From: Candidatus Aminicenantota bacterium
GTDB taxonomy: Bacteria > Acidobacteriota > Aminicenantia > Aminicenantales > Aminicenantaceae
Direction: 5' to 3'
Assembly (NCBI GenBank): GCA_030614645.1
Contig: JAUWTR010000108.1
Coordinates: 1 to 6,291 of the forward strand
Length of the DNA stretch: 6,291 nt
Position 1 is the first letter of the stretch; every line of letters starts with the position of its first letter. Made by a program: the position numbers and the translations under genes. Under the pieces are notes generated by a model, which did not search any database, was not told the DNA's origin, and saw only the letters and a program-made list of their open reading frames with translations. This document shows positions 1-6,291 of this stretch, one piece after another.

Positions 1-2653
1 GGACACAACGAATTTTTACTCCTCCGATTCCGGCCTCTTCTATTATACGGGCAATTTCTTCAGAAATCTCCTCATTTGCATCCACAATGATCTCATTTGA
101 TTCCGGATGTAAAACTGGCTCTCTAGCTATACGGCCAACGATTCGATCGACAAAAGACTCGATAAGTTCTCCATTCTCAACAATAGCAGTAACATAAATT
201 CCTTTTAAGGTTCCGCAATCAAACTCATCAACAATGACTTCCTGAGAAGAATCAACAAGCTTTCTGGTTAAATACCCGGAATTAGCTGTTTTTAAGGCAG
301 TATCAGCCAGTCCTTTTCTTGCTCCATGTGTAGATATAAAATATTGCAGCACATTCAACCCCTCCCGCAAACTAGAAATAATCGGTGTCTCAATAATCTC
401 ACCAGAAGGTTTACTCATCAGGCCTCGCATACCGGCCAGCTGGCGAATCTGCTGCTTATTTCCCCTAGAACCAGAATCCGACATAACAAACAGCGGATTT
501 AGCTTGTTTCCTTCAAAACTGAGCCTTCGCATTTCCTCGGTCATTGCAATAGATATTTTATCTGTAACTGTACCCCATATTTCCACTATACGATTGAATC
601 TTTCCCGGGCTGAAATAACTCCATCCTGATATAGTTTTTCTTTTTTCGTAACGAGATTTTGCGCCTTTGCTACAAGTTTCTCTTTTTCTTTGGGAATAAC
701 AAAATCATCAATTCCTAATGAAAATCCGGCCTGAGTAGCATAATTAAATCCCATCTCCTTCATCGCATCCAAAGTTTTAATTGTTTTATCACGACCGGCT
801 TTCACATAAGTATAATAAACAAGATTTTCAATCCCTTTCTTCTTAAATATACCGTTCATAAATGGAATTTCATCAGGAAGAACATTATTGAAAATAATCC
901 TTCCGGGAGTAGTCTCGATCCATATATTGTCATACTCAGATACTGGACAGTTTAAAACCGCCTGTTCATCATAATATGAAGAAAGATTCATAAATCGGCC
1001 TTTAAATTTGACCTTAATCCGGGCATGAAGGCCAACCTTTTTATTCTCCAGCGCCAATAGTGCCTCGTTAAAAGAAGTAAATATTAGGCCTTCACCCTGT
1101 TGGTTTTTCTTTTCCAAAGTCAAATAATAACACCCCAGCACCATATCCTGGCTGGGAATTGCGAGGGGTCTTCCATTAGCCGGAGATAGGATGTTCTTTG
1201 TCGCTAACATTAAAGTCTTTGCCTCTATCTGAGCTTCAACAGAAAGAGGAACATGGACAGCCATCTGATCCCCGTCAAAATCGGCATTAAAAGCTGCACA
1301 GACTAATGGATGGAGCTGAATTGCTTTTCCTTCTATTAAGTTTGGCTCGAACGCCTGGATTCCCAGGCGGTGAAGAGTTGGAGCGCGATTGAGCATAATC
1401 GGATGCTCCTTAACTACTTCTTCCAAATAATCCCAGACTTCTGGCCTTTCCTGCTCATGCCATTCCCGGGCGACCTTTATACTTGGCACCAGGCCTTCTT
1501 TCTCAAGTTTATGAAAAATAAATGGTTTAAAAAGCTCCAGAGCCATCTTTTTTGGTAATCCACATTGATTCAGTTTAAGTTCTGGGCCGACAACAATAAC
1601 AGATCTTCCAGAATAATCCACCCGTTTTCCTAAAAGATTCTGCCTGAAACGCCCCTGTTTTCCTCTCAAGGCTTCGCTTAAAGATTTTAAAGGCCGTCGA
1701 TTAGCACCTAAATGTACTCTACCTCTTTTGCCATTATCAAAAAGTGCGTCAACTGATTCTTGAAGCATTCTTTTCTCATTCCTTATGATAAGCTCGGGAG
1801 CTTTGAGTTCAATCAGTTTTTTTAAACGATTATTCCGATTTATGACTCTCCTGTACAGGTCATTTAGATCAGAAGTTGCAAAGCGCCCTCCATCCAGGCG
1901 GACTAAAGGTCTTAGATCCGGTGGAATAACCGGGATTACATCCAAGATCATCCATTCAGGACGATTCCCAGAACTCTTCAATGCTTTAAAAACTCTCAGC
2001 CTCTTGGCATTACGAAGCTTTCTCTGTTGAGAAGTTTCTGTCTTCATCAATTTTCTCAACCTTATAGACTCTTTATTTATATCGATCATATCAAGTAAAG
2101 TCTTAATCGCTTCTGCCCCAATAGAAGCTTCAAATCCATCGCCAAATTTCTCCTGAGCAGCTTTATACTCCTCTTCATTCAGAAGTTGTCTTTCCTGTAA
2201 GGCTGTTTTTCCAGGGTCGATTACAATATAGGATTCAAAATACAGGACTTTCTCAAGATCCTTGATCCTAAGGTCAAGGATCAGTCCTATTCGGCTGGGA
2301 GCCCCTTTAAAGAACCAGATATGTGCTACGGGGGATGCTAGTTGTATATGCCCCATTCGCTCCCTGCGAACATTGGAACGAGTCACTTCCACTCCACATC
2401 GTTCACAGATAATCCCTCTGTATTTCATACGTTTATATTTTCCGCAAAGGCACTCAAAATCATTTATAGGGCCGAAGATCTTTGCGCAGAAAAGGCCGTC
2501 CTTCTCCGGCTTAAAAGTTCTGTAATTGATGGTTTCAGGCTTAGTTACTTCTCCCCATGACCAGCTTCTGATCTTTTCAGGAGAAGCCATACTAATCCGC
2601 ACTTGGTCAAAATCTATTTTAGGCTTTCCACCCATTGCATGCCTAGTATCCAT
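1..2653 (-). CDS. rpoC: DNA-directed RNA polymerase subunit beta' (3' end cut by window start)
   Basis: This is the beta' subunit, which with beta forms the catalytic cleft of bacterial RNA polymerase. I translated the frame by hand: 884 codons are open, ending one base before the window edge. From the ATG at 2653, in order: zinc site 1 (C68, C70, C83, C86, in [11 protein letters not shown] and [11 protein letters not shown]); lid and clamp helices ([20 protein letters not shown], then [13 protein letters not shown]); [40 protein letters not shown]; the catalytic NADFDGD with magnesium-binding D458, D460 and D462; the SGSRG and [10 protein letters not shown] motifs; and the bridge helix ([20 protein letters not shown], about 245-352). 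C813 matches E. coli C814, the first ligand of zinc site 2. The other three cysteines, the trigger loop and the C-terminus lie outside the window. Numbering stays within one or two residues of E. coli, so the visible part has no large insertion. The gene follows rpoB directly. Identification is certain; only the choice between two adjacent ATG codons is open. Confidence 0.98.
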   Translation of the reverse strand, partial: MDTRHAMGGKPKIDFDQVRISMASPEKIRSWSWGEVTKPETINYRTFKPEKDGLFCAKIFGPINDFECLCGKYKRMKYRGIICERCGVEVTRSNVRRERMGHIQLASPVAHIWFFKGAPSRIGLILDLRIKDLEKVLYFESYIVIDPGKTALQERQLLNEEEYKAAQEKFGDGFEASIGAEAIKTLLDMIDINKESIRLRKLMKTETSQQRKLRNAKRLRVFKALKSSGNRPEWMILDVIPVIPPDLRPLVRLDGGRFATSDLNDLYRRVINRNNRLKKLIELKAPELIIRNEKRMLQESVDALFDNGKRGRVHLGANRRPLKSLSEALRGKQGRFRQNLLGKRVDYSGRSVIVVGPELKLNQCGLPKKMALELFKPFIFHKLEKEGLVPSIKVAREWHEQERPEVWDYLEEVVKEHPIMLNRAPTLHRLGIQAFEPNLIEGKAIQLHPLVCAAFNADFDGDQMAVHVPLSVEAQIEAKTLMLATKNILSPANGRPLAIPSQDMVLGCYYLTLEKKNQQGEGLIFTSFNEALLALENKKVGLHARIKVKFKGRFMNLSSYYDEQAVLNCPVSEYDNIWIETTPGRIIFNNVLPDEIPFMNGIFKKKGIENLVYYTYVKAGRDKTIKTLDAMKEMGFNYATQAGFSLGIDDFVIPKEKEKLVAKAQNLVTKKEKLYQDGVISARERFNRIVEIWGTVTDKISIAMTEEMRRLSFEGNKLNPLFVMSDSGSRGNKQQIRQLAGMRGLMSKPSGEIIETPIISSLREGLNVLQYFISTHGARKGLADTALKTANSGYLTRKLVDSSQEVIVDEFDCGTLKGIYVTAIVENGELIESFVDRIVGRIAREPVLHPESNEIIVDANEEISEEIARIIEEAGIGGVKIRCV
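1268..1288 (-). other. Catalytic NADFDGD magnesium loop of RpoC
   Basis: The motif NADFDGD is intact and followed by QMAVHVPLS. The three aspartates (458, 460 and 462, counting from the ATG at 2653) match E. coli D460, D462 and D464, which hold the catalytic magnesium for nucleotide addition. No substitution is seen in this universally conserved site. Confidence 0.97.
2257..2282. repeat. Perfect 9-bp inverted repeat within rpoC
   Basis: The arms GATCCTTGA (2257-2265) and TCAAGGATC (2274-2282) are exact reverse complements around an 8-base loop, so the rpoC transcript could form a hairpin about 370-400 bases after the start. The stretch encodes part of [11 protein letters not shown], and leucine/aspartate codon choice alone could make it. 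No run of T follows on the minus strand, so it does not look like an intrinsic terminator. A function is not shown. Confidence 0.5.
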
Positions 2654-2656
2654 CAT
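2651..2656 (-). other. Overlapping rpoB stop and doubled rpoC start (ATGATG)
   Basis: The minus strand reads ATGATG, with the rpoB TGA stop at 2655-2653 embedded in it. Starting rpoC at the first ATG gives a four-base ATGA overlap; starting at the second gives a one-base TGATG overlap. Both ATG codons are in the rpoC frame, so the protein differs by one methionine only. Such stop-start overlaps are a known mark of translational coupling, which would help keep beta and beta' in equal amounts; coupling itself is inferred here. Confidence 0.85.
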
Positions 2657-5600
2657 CTCTCTCCTTTATCTACACCAGGAGCATCTATACCCCAAGGCAA
2701 AGCTTCTTCTGTCTCTGCTTTTTGCAATTCTATATCCAGGCAAAGACTTTGAAGCTCACGAATAAGAACATTTACAGATTCTGGAAGACCAGGACTAAAG
2801 TCCAGGTCTCCTTTGACTATGGCTTCATAGATCTTTGATCTGCCTTCCACATCATCAGATTTTGCCGTCAATAATTCCTGAAGGGCATATGCAGCTCCAT
2901 AAGCTTCCAAAGCCCAGACTTCCATTTCCCCAAATCTCTGTCCTCCAAATTGGGCTTTACCGCCTAAAGGCTGTTGGGTAATCAATGAATAAGGACCAGT
3001 AGCACGGGCATGTATCTTATCATCAACTAGATGATAGAGTTTCATCATATAGATATAACCTACTGTTACTTCATCATCTAATAACTCTCCGGTCATTCCA
3101 TCATAAAGAGGATATTTTCCTGATTCAGGCAGCTCTGCTTTTTTAAGCAGTTCTTTAATCTCCTTTTCTGAGATCCCGTCAAATACCGGTGTAGCAATCC
3201 AGAGACCAAGTTTCTTTGCGGCCCATCCCAAATGAGTCTCTAATATCTGTCCTACATTCATTCGGGAAGGTACTCCAAGAGGATTTAGGATAATCTCTAC
3301 TGGCGTGCCATCCGGAAGGCGAGGCATATCCTCTTCTGCTACGATGCGCGCAACAATTCCTTTATTCCCATGCCTTCCAGAAACTTTATCTCCAACGGAC
3401 ATTTTTCTTTTCATGGCAATATAGACTCTTATAGTCTGAATCACTCCAGGAGATAACTCATCGCCCTTTTTTAATAGTTCCACTTTTTCTCTATGTGTCA
3501 TTTTAAGCGCTTCTATCTGACGCTTAACTTGATTTTCAATGTCTTCAATCTTATCTTCCCTACTTTTGTCAGCCTTAAGCTTGATCATTAATAGATCTTT
3601 AGCATCAATTTTGTTAAGAATTGTATTGGTCAGTTTAGTTCCCTTTTTCAGATCGATCCCGGATACTTCCTGGTTCTTTATGACTACATCTCCATTAAGA
3701 ACTTCTCTTATTCTCCGGCTCTTTTCATTTTTATGGATGCTGATCTCATCATCAAGATTCCTCTTCATTTTGGCGATTTCTTCTTGTTCAATGACTATAG
3801 CCCGCGGACCTTTCTCGGCACCACGCCTTGAGAAAATACGAACATCGATTATTGTCCCTTCGACTCCAGGAGAACAATAAAGCGAGGCGTCTTTGACATC
3901 CAAGGCTTTCTCTCCAAAGATAGCTTTAAGGAGCTTTTCTTCAGGTGATAATTGAGTTTCTCCTTTGGGAGCAACTTTTCCGACCAGGATATCTCCAGGC
4001 TTTACCTTCGCTCCTATTCTAACAATCCCATTCTCATCCAAGTTTTTTAGAAGATTGTCAGGAACATTCGGGATATCCCTCGTGACCTCTTCAGAACCTA
4101 ATTTTGTATCCCGAGCTTCGATGGATTCCTCAATTATATGAAGAGAAGTAAAAATATCCTCCTTTATAAGTTTTTCACTCACAACAATAGCGTCTTCAAA
4201 ATTATATCCTCTCCAAGGCATAAAAGCACAAAGAACATTCCTTCCCAGAGAAAGTTCACCCCTGTCGGTACAGGAGCTATCAGTAAGACTCTGGCCTTTC
4301 TGAACATAGTCTCCTTTTCTTACTAAGGGACGATGATTTAAACAGGTATTCTGGTTTGTTCGTAAAAATTTCTTCAGGAAATAAGGGTCTGTCCTCATAT
4401 CATGTTTTTTTCCATTTTTTTCTTCTTCCACACGTATCAAAATTCTTTCCGCATCAACAAATTCAACCACTCCTGACCGCCTACAGATTTCAAGGTCACC
4501 TGAACCTTTAGCTATAAGATGTTCAATACCGGTACCCACTAATGGGGCTTCCGGTCTAAGAAGTGGAACAGCCTGTCTCTGCATGTTCGATCCCATAAGA
4601 GCCCGGTTGGCATCATCATGTTCTAAGAAGGGAATTAATGACGTTGACAAAGAAACCAGCTGTTTCGGCGAAACATCCATATAATCAATTTTTTCCCGGG
4701 GAATTAATTTAAAATCTCCAGTCTGTCGGGCACTGACAAGTTCATTTTTAAACCTGCCTTTATCATCAACTGGTGCATTGGCTTGAGCAATATTATATTT
4801 CTCTTCCTCCCAAGCTGTTAGGTAAAAACAATATGATTCGGCAATAGGAAGGCTTTTCTTTTTCATTTGCTTAAGTTGCTTAACTTTCATTTCCAGCGTG
4901 TGCTTTTCCATAATATCCCCCATTTTAAAGGAGCTGCTGCCTGAATGGGTAATTTTGACATATTCTTTTACTTGCCCATTTTCTACTTTTTTATAGGGAG
5001 TCTCAATAAAACCGAAATCATTAACGCGAGCATAACTACTTAAAGAAGAGATCAATCCAATATTCGGGCCTTCAGGAGTCTCGATCGGACATATCCTTCC
5101 ATAATGGGAAGATTGAATGTCCCTGACTTCAAAACCGGCACGCTCACGGCTAAGCCCTCCGGGTCCTAATGCACTTAACCGTCGTTTATGAGTAACTTCA
5201 GCAAGGCTGTTTATCTGATCCATAAACTGAGAAAGCTGAGAGCTTCCAAAAAATTCTTTTAAGGCTGCAATAACCGGCTTGGAATTAAGCAAGTCCTGTG
5301 GCATAGCTGAAGCAAGGTCAGCTGAAACCGTCATTTTCTCTTTAATAGTTCTCTCCATCCGTGTCAACCCGATACGGAAGGCATTTTCAACCAGCTCACC
5401 AACTGAGCGGATCCGCCTGTTCCCCAAATGATCAATATTATCCACTGTTCCATCACCAACACGAAGGTTAAGGAGGTATTTTATGACTTCTACATAATCC
5501 ATTGAAGTTAGAGTTGTCTCTTCCAACGAAGTGTCCAAACCGAGCTTTATATTCATTTTAAGACGGCCTATCTGGGAAAAATTATATCTTCTGGAATTAA

Positions 5601-6291
5601 AAAACATATTTCGGAATAAATTATGAGCACTTTCCATGGTATGTGGTTCACCTGGCCTTAGCTTCTTATAAATCTCACCTAATGCCTGATTAGAATCATG
5701 CGTAGTATCTTTTTCCAAAGTATTGTGAATGACCTCTTCAACTTTATCTTTATATGGAAAGAATATTTCAAAAGCTTTGCCACGAGAAACTAACTGATCG
5801 AGATCCGCTTTAGATATATTCTTATTTGCTTTAATAACATCATCTGCTTTTTCCTTAACTCCTTTTACTGTAGCTATAGAATGGGCACCTTCAATTTCCT
5901 GCGGGCTGAGTATCACCTTTTTAATTTTACTCTCTTTTAATTTCTTTAATAATTCATGCGTTATTTTTTTTCTGGCCGGAACAATGACTTTTTTTGAGCC
6001 TGGGTCAACAATATCCGCTCCTACTTTTTTCCCAATTAGATTTTCCGTAACTTCCCAAAGCAGGATTCCTTTCTGCGGATATATTTTGAATGCCTGATAG
6101 AATAACTTCAGTATTTCTTCATCGGAACCAAATCCCAAAGCCCTTAAAAAGATGGTGGCTAAGAGTTTTTTCTTCCTGTCCAACCTGACGAATAAGTTAG
6201 TTCTCTTATCATATTCAAATTCAACCCAAGCCCCTCTATAGGGGATGATCTTTCCGATATAGAATCCCTTTGTGTTTCCTGGCCGGAAAAA
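2653..6291 (-). CDS. rpoB: DNA-directed RNA polymerase subunit beta (5' end cut by window end)
   Basis: This is the beta subunit of RNA polymerase, with 1212 residues and a TGA stop visible. The frame is open to 6291, and its first visible residues ([14 protein letters not shown], then [12 protein letters not shown]) match E. coli beta from about residue 162, so roughly 160 N-terminal residues are missing. A TTG at 6181-6183 could be taken as a start, but it aligns with E. coli I198 inside a conserved segment. In order: lobe with a beta-i4-like insertion (about 5750-6100); [13 protein letters not shown]; rifampicin cluster and fork ([24 protein letters not shown]); [13 protein letters not shown]; a 39-residue insertion (4834-4950); [28 protein letters not shown]; flap ([20 protein letters not shown]); a beta-i9-like helical stretch (about 3460-3755); the basic [12 protein letters not shown] segment (lysines matching E. 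coli K1065 and K1073); [20 protein letters not shown]; and [20 protein letters not shown] near the C-terminus. The E. coli beta-i11 insertion is absent. The last 22 or so residues are an unconserved tail. Confidence 0.98.
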   Translation of the reverse strand, partial: FFRPGNTKGFYIGKIIPYRGAWVEFEYDKRTNLFVRLDRKKKLLATIFLRALGFGSDEEILKLFYQAFKIYPQKGILLWEVTENLIGKKVGADIVDPGSKKVIVPARKKITHELLKKLKESKIKKVILSPQEIEGAHSIATVKGVKEKADDVIKANKNISKADLDQLVSRGKAFEIFFPYKDKVEEVIHNTLEKDTTHDSNQALGEIYKKLRPGEPHTMESAHNLFRNMFFNSRRYNFSQIGRLKMNIKLGLDTSLEETTLTSMDYVEVIKYLLNLRVGDGTVDNIDHLGNRRIRSVGELVENAFRIGLTRMERTIKEKMTVSADLASAMPQDLLNSKPVIAALKEFFGSSQLSQFMDQINSLAEVTHKRRLSALGPGGLSRERAGFEVRDIQSSHYGRICPIETPEGPNIGLISSLSSYARVNDFGFIETPYKKVENGQVKEYVKITHSGSSSFKMGDIMEKHTLEMKVKQLKQMKKKSLPIAESYCFYLTAWEEEKYNIAQANAPVDDKGRFKNELVSARQTGDFKLIPREKIDYMDVSPKQLVSLSTSLIPFLEHDDANRALMGSNMQRQAVPLLRPEAPLVGTGIEHLIAKGSGDLEICRRSGVVEFVDAERILIRVEEEKNGKKHDMRTDPYFLKKFLRTNQNTCLNHRPLVRKGDYVQKGQSLTDSSCTDRGELSLGRNVLCAFMPWRGYNFEDAIVVSEKLIKEDIFTSLHIIEESIEARDTKLGSEEVTRDIPNVPDNLLKNLDENGIVRIGAKVKPGDILVGKVAPKGETQLSPEEKLLKAIFGEKALDVKDASLYCSPGVEGTIIDVRIFSRRGAEKGPRAIVIEQEEIAKMKRNLDDEISIHKNEKSRRIREVLNGDVVIKNQEVSGIDLKKGTKLTNTILNKIDAKDLLMIKLKADKSREDKIEDIENQVKRQIEALKMTHREKVELLKKGDELSPGVIQTIRVYIAMKRKMSVGDKVSGRHGNKGIVARIVAEEDMPRLPDGTPVEIILNPLGVPSRMNVGQILETHLGWAAKKLGLWIATPVFDGISEKEIKELLKKAELPESGKYPLYDGMTGELLDDEVTVGYIYMMKLYHLVDDKIHARATGPYSLITQQPLGGKAQFGGQRFGEMEVWALEAYGAAYALQELLTAKSDDVEGRSKIYEAIVKGDLDFSPGLPESVNVLIRELQSLCLDIELQKAETEEALPWGIDAPGVDKGER
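2661..2666 (-). promoter_or_regulatory. Ribosome binding site of rpoC, inside the rpoB 3' end
   Basis: The minus strand reads AAGGAG here, a strong match to the Shine-Dalgarno core. It leaves four bases before the first of two consecutive ATG codons (2654-2656) and seven before the second (2651-2653). The seven-base spacing is closer to the usual optimum, so I placed the rpoC start at 2653; the first ATG remains possible and would add one methionine. The site overlaps the rpoB codons for the final Lys-Gly-Glu-Arg, so ribosomes finishing rpoB uncover or feed the rpoC start. Confidence 0.8.
4834..4950 (-). other. 39-residue lineage-specific insertion in RpoB
   Basis: RpoB has the conserved [20 protein letters not shown] before this stretch and [19 protein letters not shown] after it. 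In E. coli the matching parts (FLETPYRKVTDGVV, then HYLSAIEEGNYVIAQAN) almost touch, near residues 598-606, so about 37-42 residues are extra. The segment starts Ser/Gly-rich (THSGSSSF), continues as a charged probable helix ([18 protein letters not shown]) and closes with SLPIAES. It stays in frame and has no intein or transposon signature. It follows the fork region and is probably surface exposed, judged by homology only. Lineage-specific beta insertions are known; I cannot say whether this one is catalogued. Confidence 0.75.
4867..4884. repeat. Tandem 9-bp near-duplication inside the RpoB insertion
   Basis: Two copies lie head to tail, TTGCTTAAG then TTGCTTAAC, differing in one base. TTTCATT occurs on both sides (4861-4867 and 4885-4891). 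On the minus strand this encodes V-K-Q-L-K-Q between two Met-Lys steps, giving a small quasi-repeat in the charged helix. It suggests part of the insertion grew by local duplication. Confidence 0.5.
5161..5247 (-). other. Rifampicin-binding cluster I of RpoB
   Basis: This matches E. coli beta residues 507-535. The residues that mainly contact rifampicin or give resistance when changed are wild-type: Q513, F514, D516 (5218-5220), H526 (5188-5190), R529 and S531 (5173-5175). Two positions differ from the usual sequence: Ile replaces N518 (5212-5214) and Ser replaces the usually invariant P520 (5206-5208). The key contacts predict sensitivity, but the loop carrying 518-520 is atypical. Confidence 0.85.

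Noticed and set aside
2257..2282. Intrinsic terminator inside rpoC
   Set aside because: The hairpin has no following T-run on the minus strand and sits in the middle of conserved coding sequence.
1370..2765. Several short plus-strand open frames (62 to 87 codons)
   Set aside because: All are antisense to rpoC or to the rpoB-rpoC junction, overlap each other in different frames and show no family resemblance.
3539..3880. Plus-strand open frame of 113 codons
   Set aside because: It lies wholly antisense to the conserved beta-i9 and flap region of rpoB, and its Leu/Ser-rich product is what antisense reading of such coding DNA gives. No domain is recognisable.
4138..4326. Plus-strand open frame of 62 codons
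   Set aside because: It is antisense to the conserved GYNFEDAI region of rpoB and shows no coding signal of its own.
4834..4950. Possibility that the RpoB insertion is an intein or mobile element remnant
   Set aside because: It is only 39 residues, has no intein splice-junction motifs or terminal repeats, and keeps the frame exactly.
1..6291. CRISPR array, tRNA or rRNA gene, insertion sequence, riboswitch or defence system
   Set aside because: Both coding frames are continuous across the window apart from their overlap, leaving no non-coding space, and no spaced direct repeats or transposase motifs were seen.

Overview
The window holds two genes and almost no non-coding DNA: the adjacent core RNA polymerase genes rpoB and rpoC, both on the minus strand and both cut by the window edges. 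Transcription runs from high to low coordinates. The 3' part of rpoB (beta subunit, 1212 residues plus stop visible) occupies 6291 down to 2653. The 5' part of rpoC (beta' subunit, 884 residues visible) runs from 2653 to 1. Both frames are open throughout, with no frameshift or premature stop. The missing parts are about 160 residues at the N-terminus of RpoB and the C-terminal part of RpoC, from just before the second, third and fourth cysteines of its second zinc site.

The junction is tight. The rpoB TGA stop shares bases with a doubled rpoC ATGATG start, and the rpoC ribosome binding site (AAGGAG) lies inside the last rpoB codons. No promoter, terminator or spacer lies between the genes, so co-transcription and translational coupling are expected. 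This is the usual bacterial rpoBC arrangement. The two products form the catalytic core: RpoB supplies the fork, flap and NTP-contacting residues, and RpoC supplies the NADFDGD magnesium loop, clamp helices and bridge helix. The active site is fully conserved in what can be seen.

The organism is a bacterium with moderately AT-leaning DNA (roughly 40% GC by eye). RpoB carries a lobe insertion (E. coli beta-i4 region) and a coiled-coil-like insertion (beta-i9 region), as in Gram-negative type polymerases, but lacks the later E. coli insertion (beta-i11). This fits a diderm lineage outside the Gammaproteobacteria, possibly an uncultured phylum such as Omnitrophota, Elusimicrobiota or a PVC relative. 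That placement is a guess and not shown by the sequence.

I found no new system. The most useful leads are a 39-residue Lys/Met-rich insertion in RpoB with an internal mini-repeat, two unusual residues in the rifampicin-binding cluster, and a false internal TTG start for rpoB. Plus-strand open frames are antisense shadows of these two genes.
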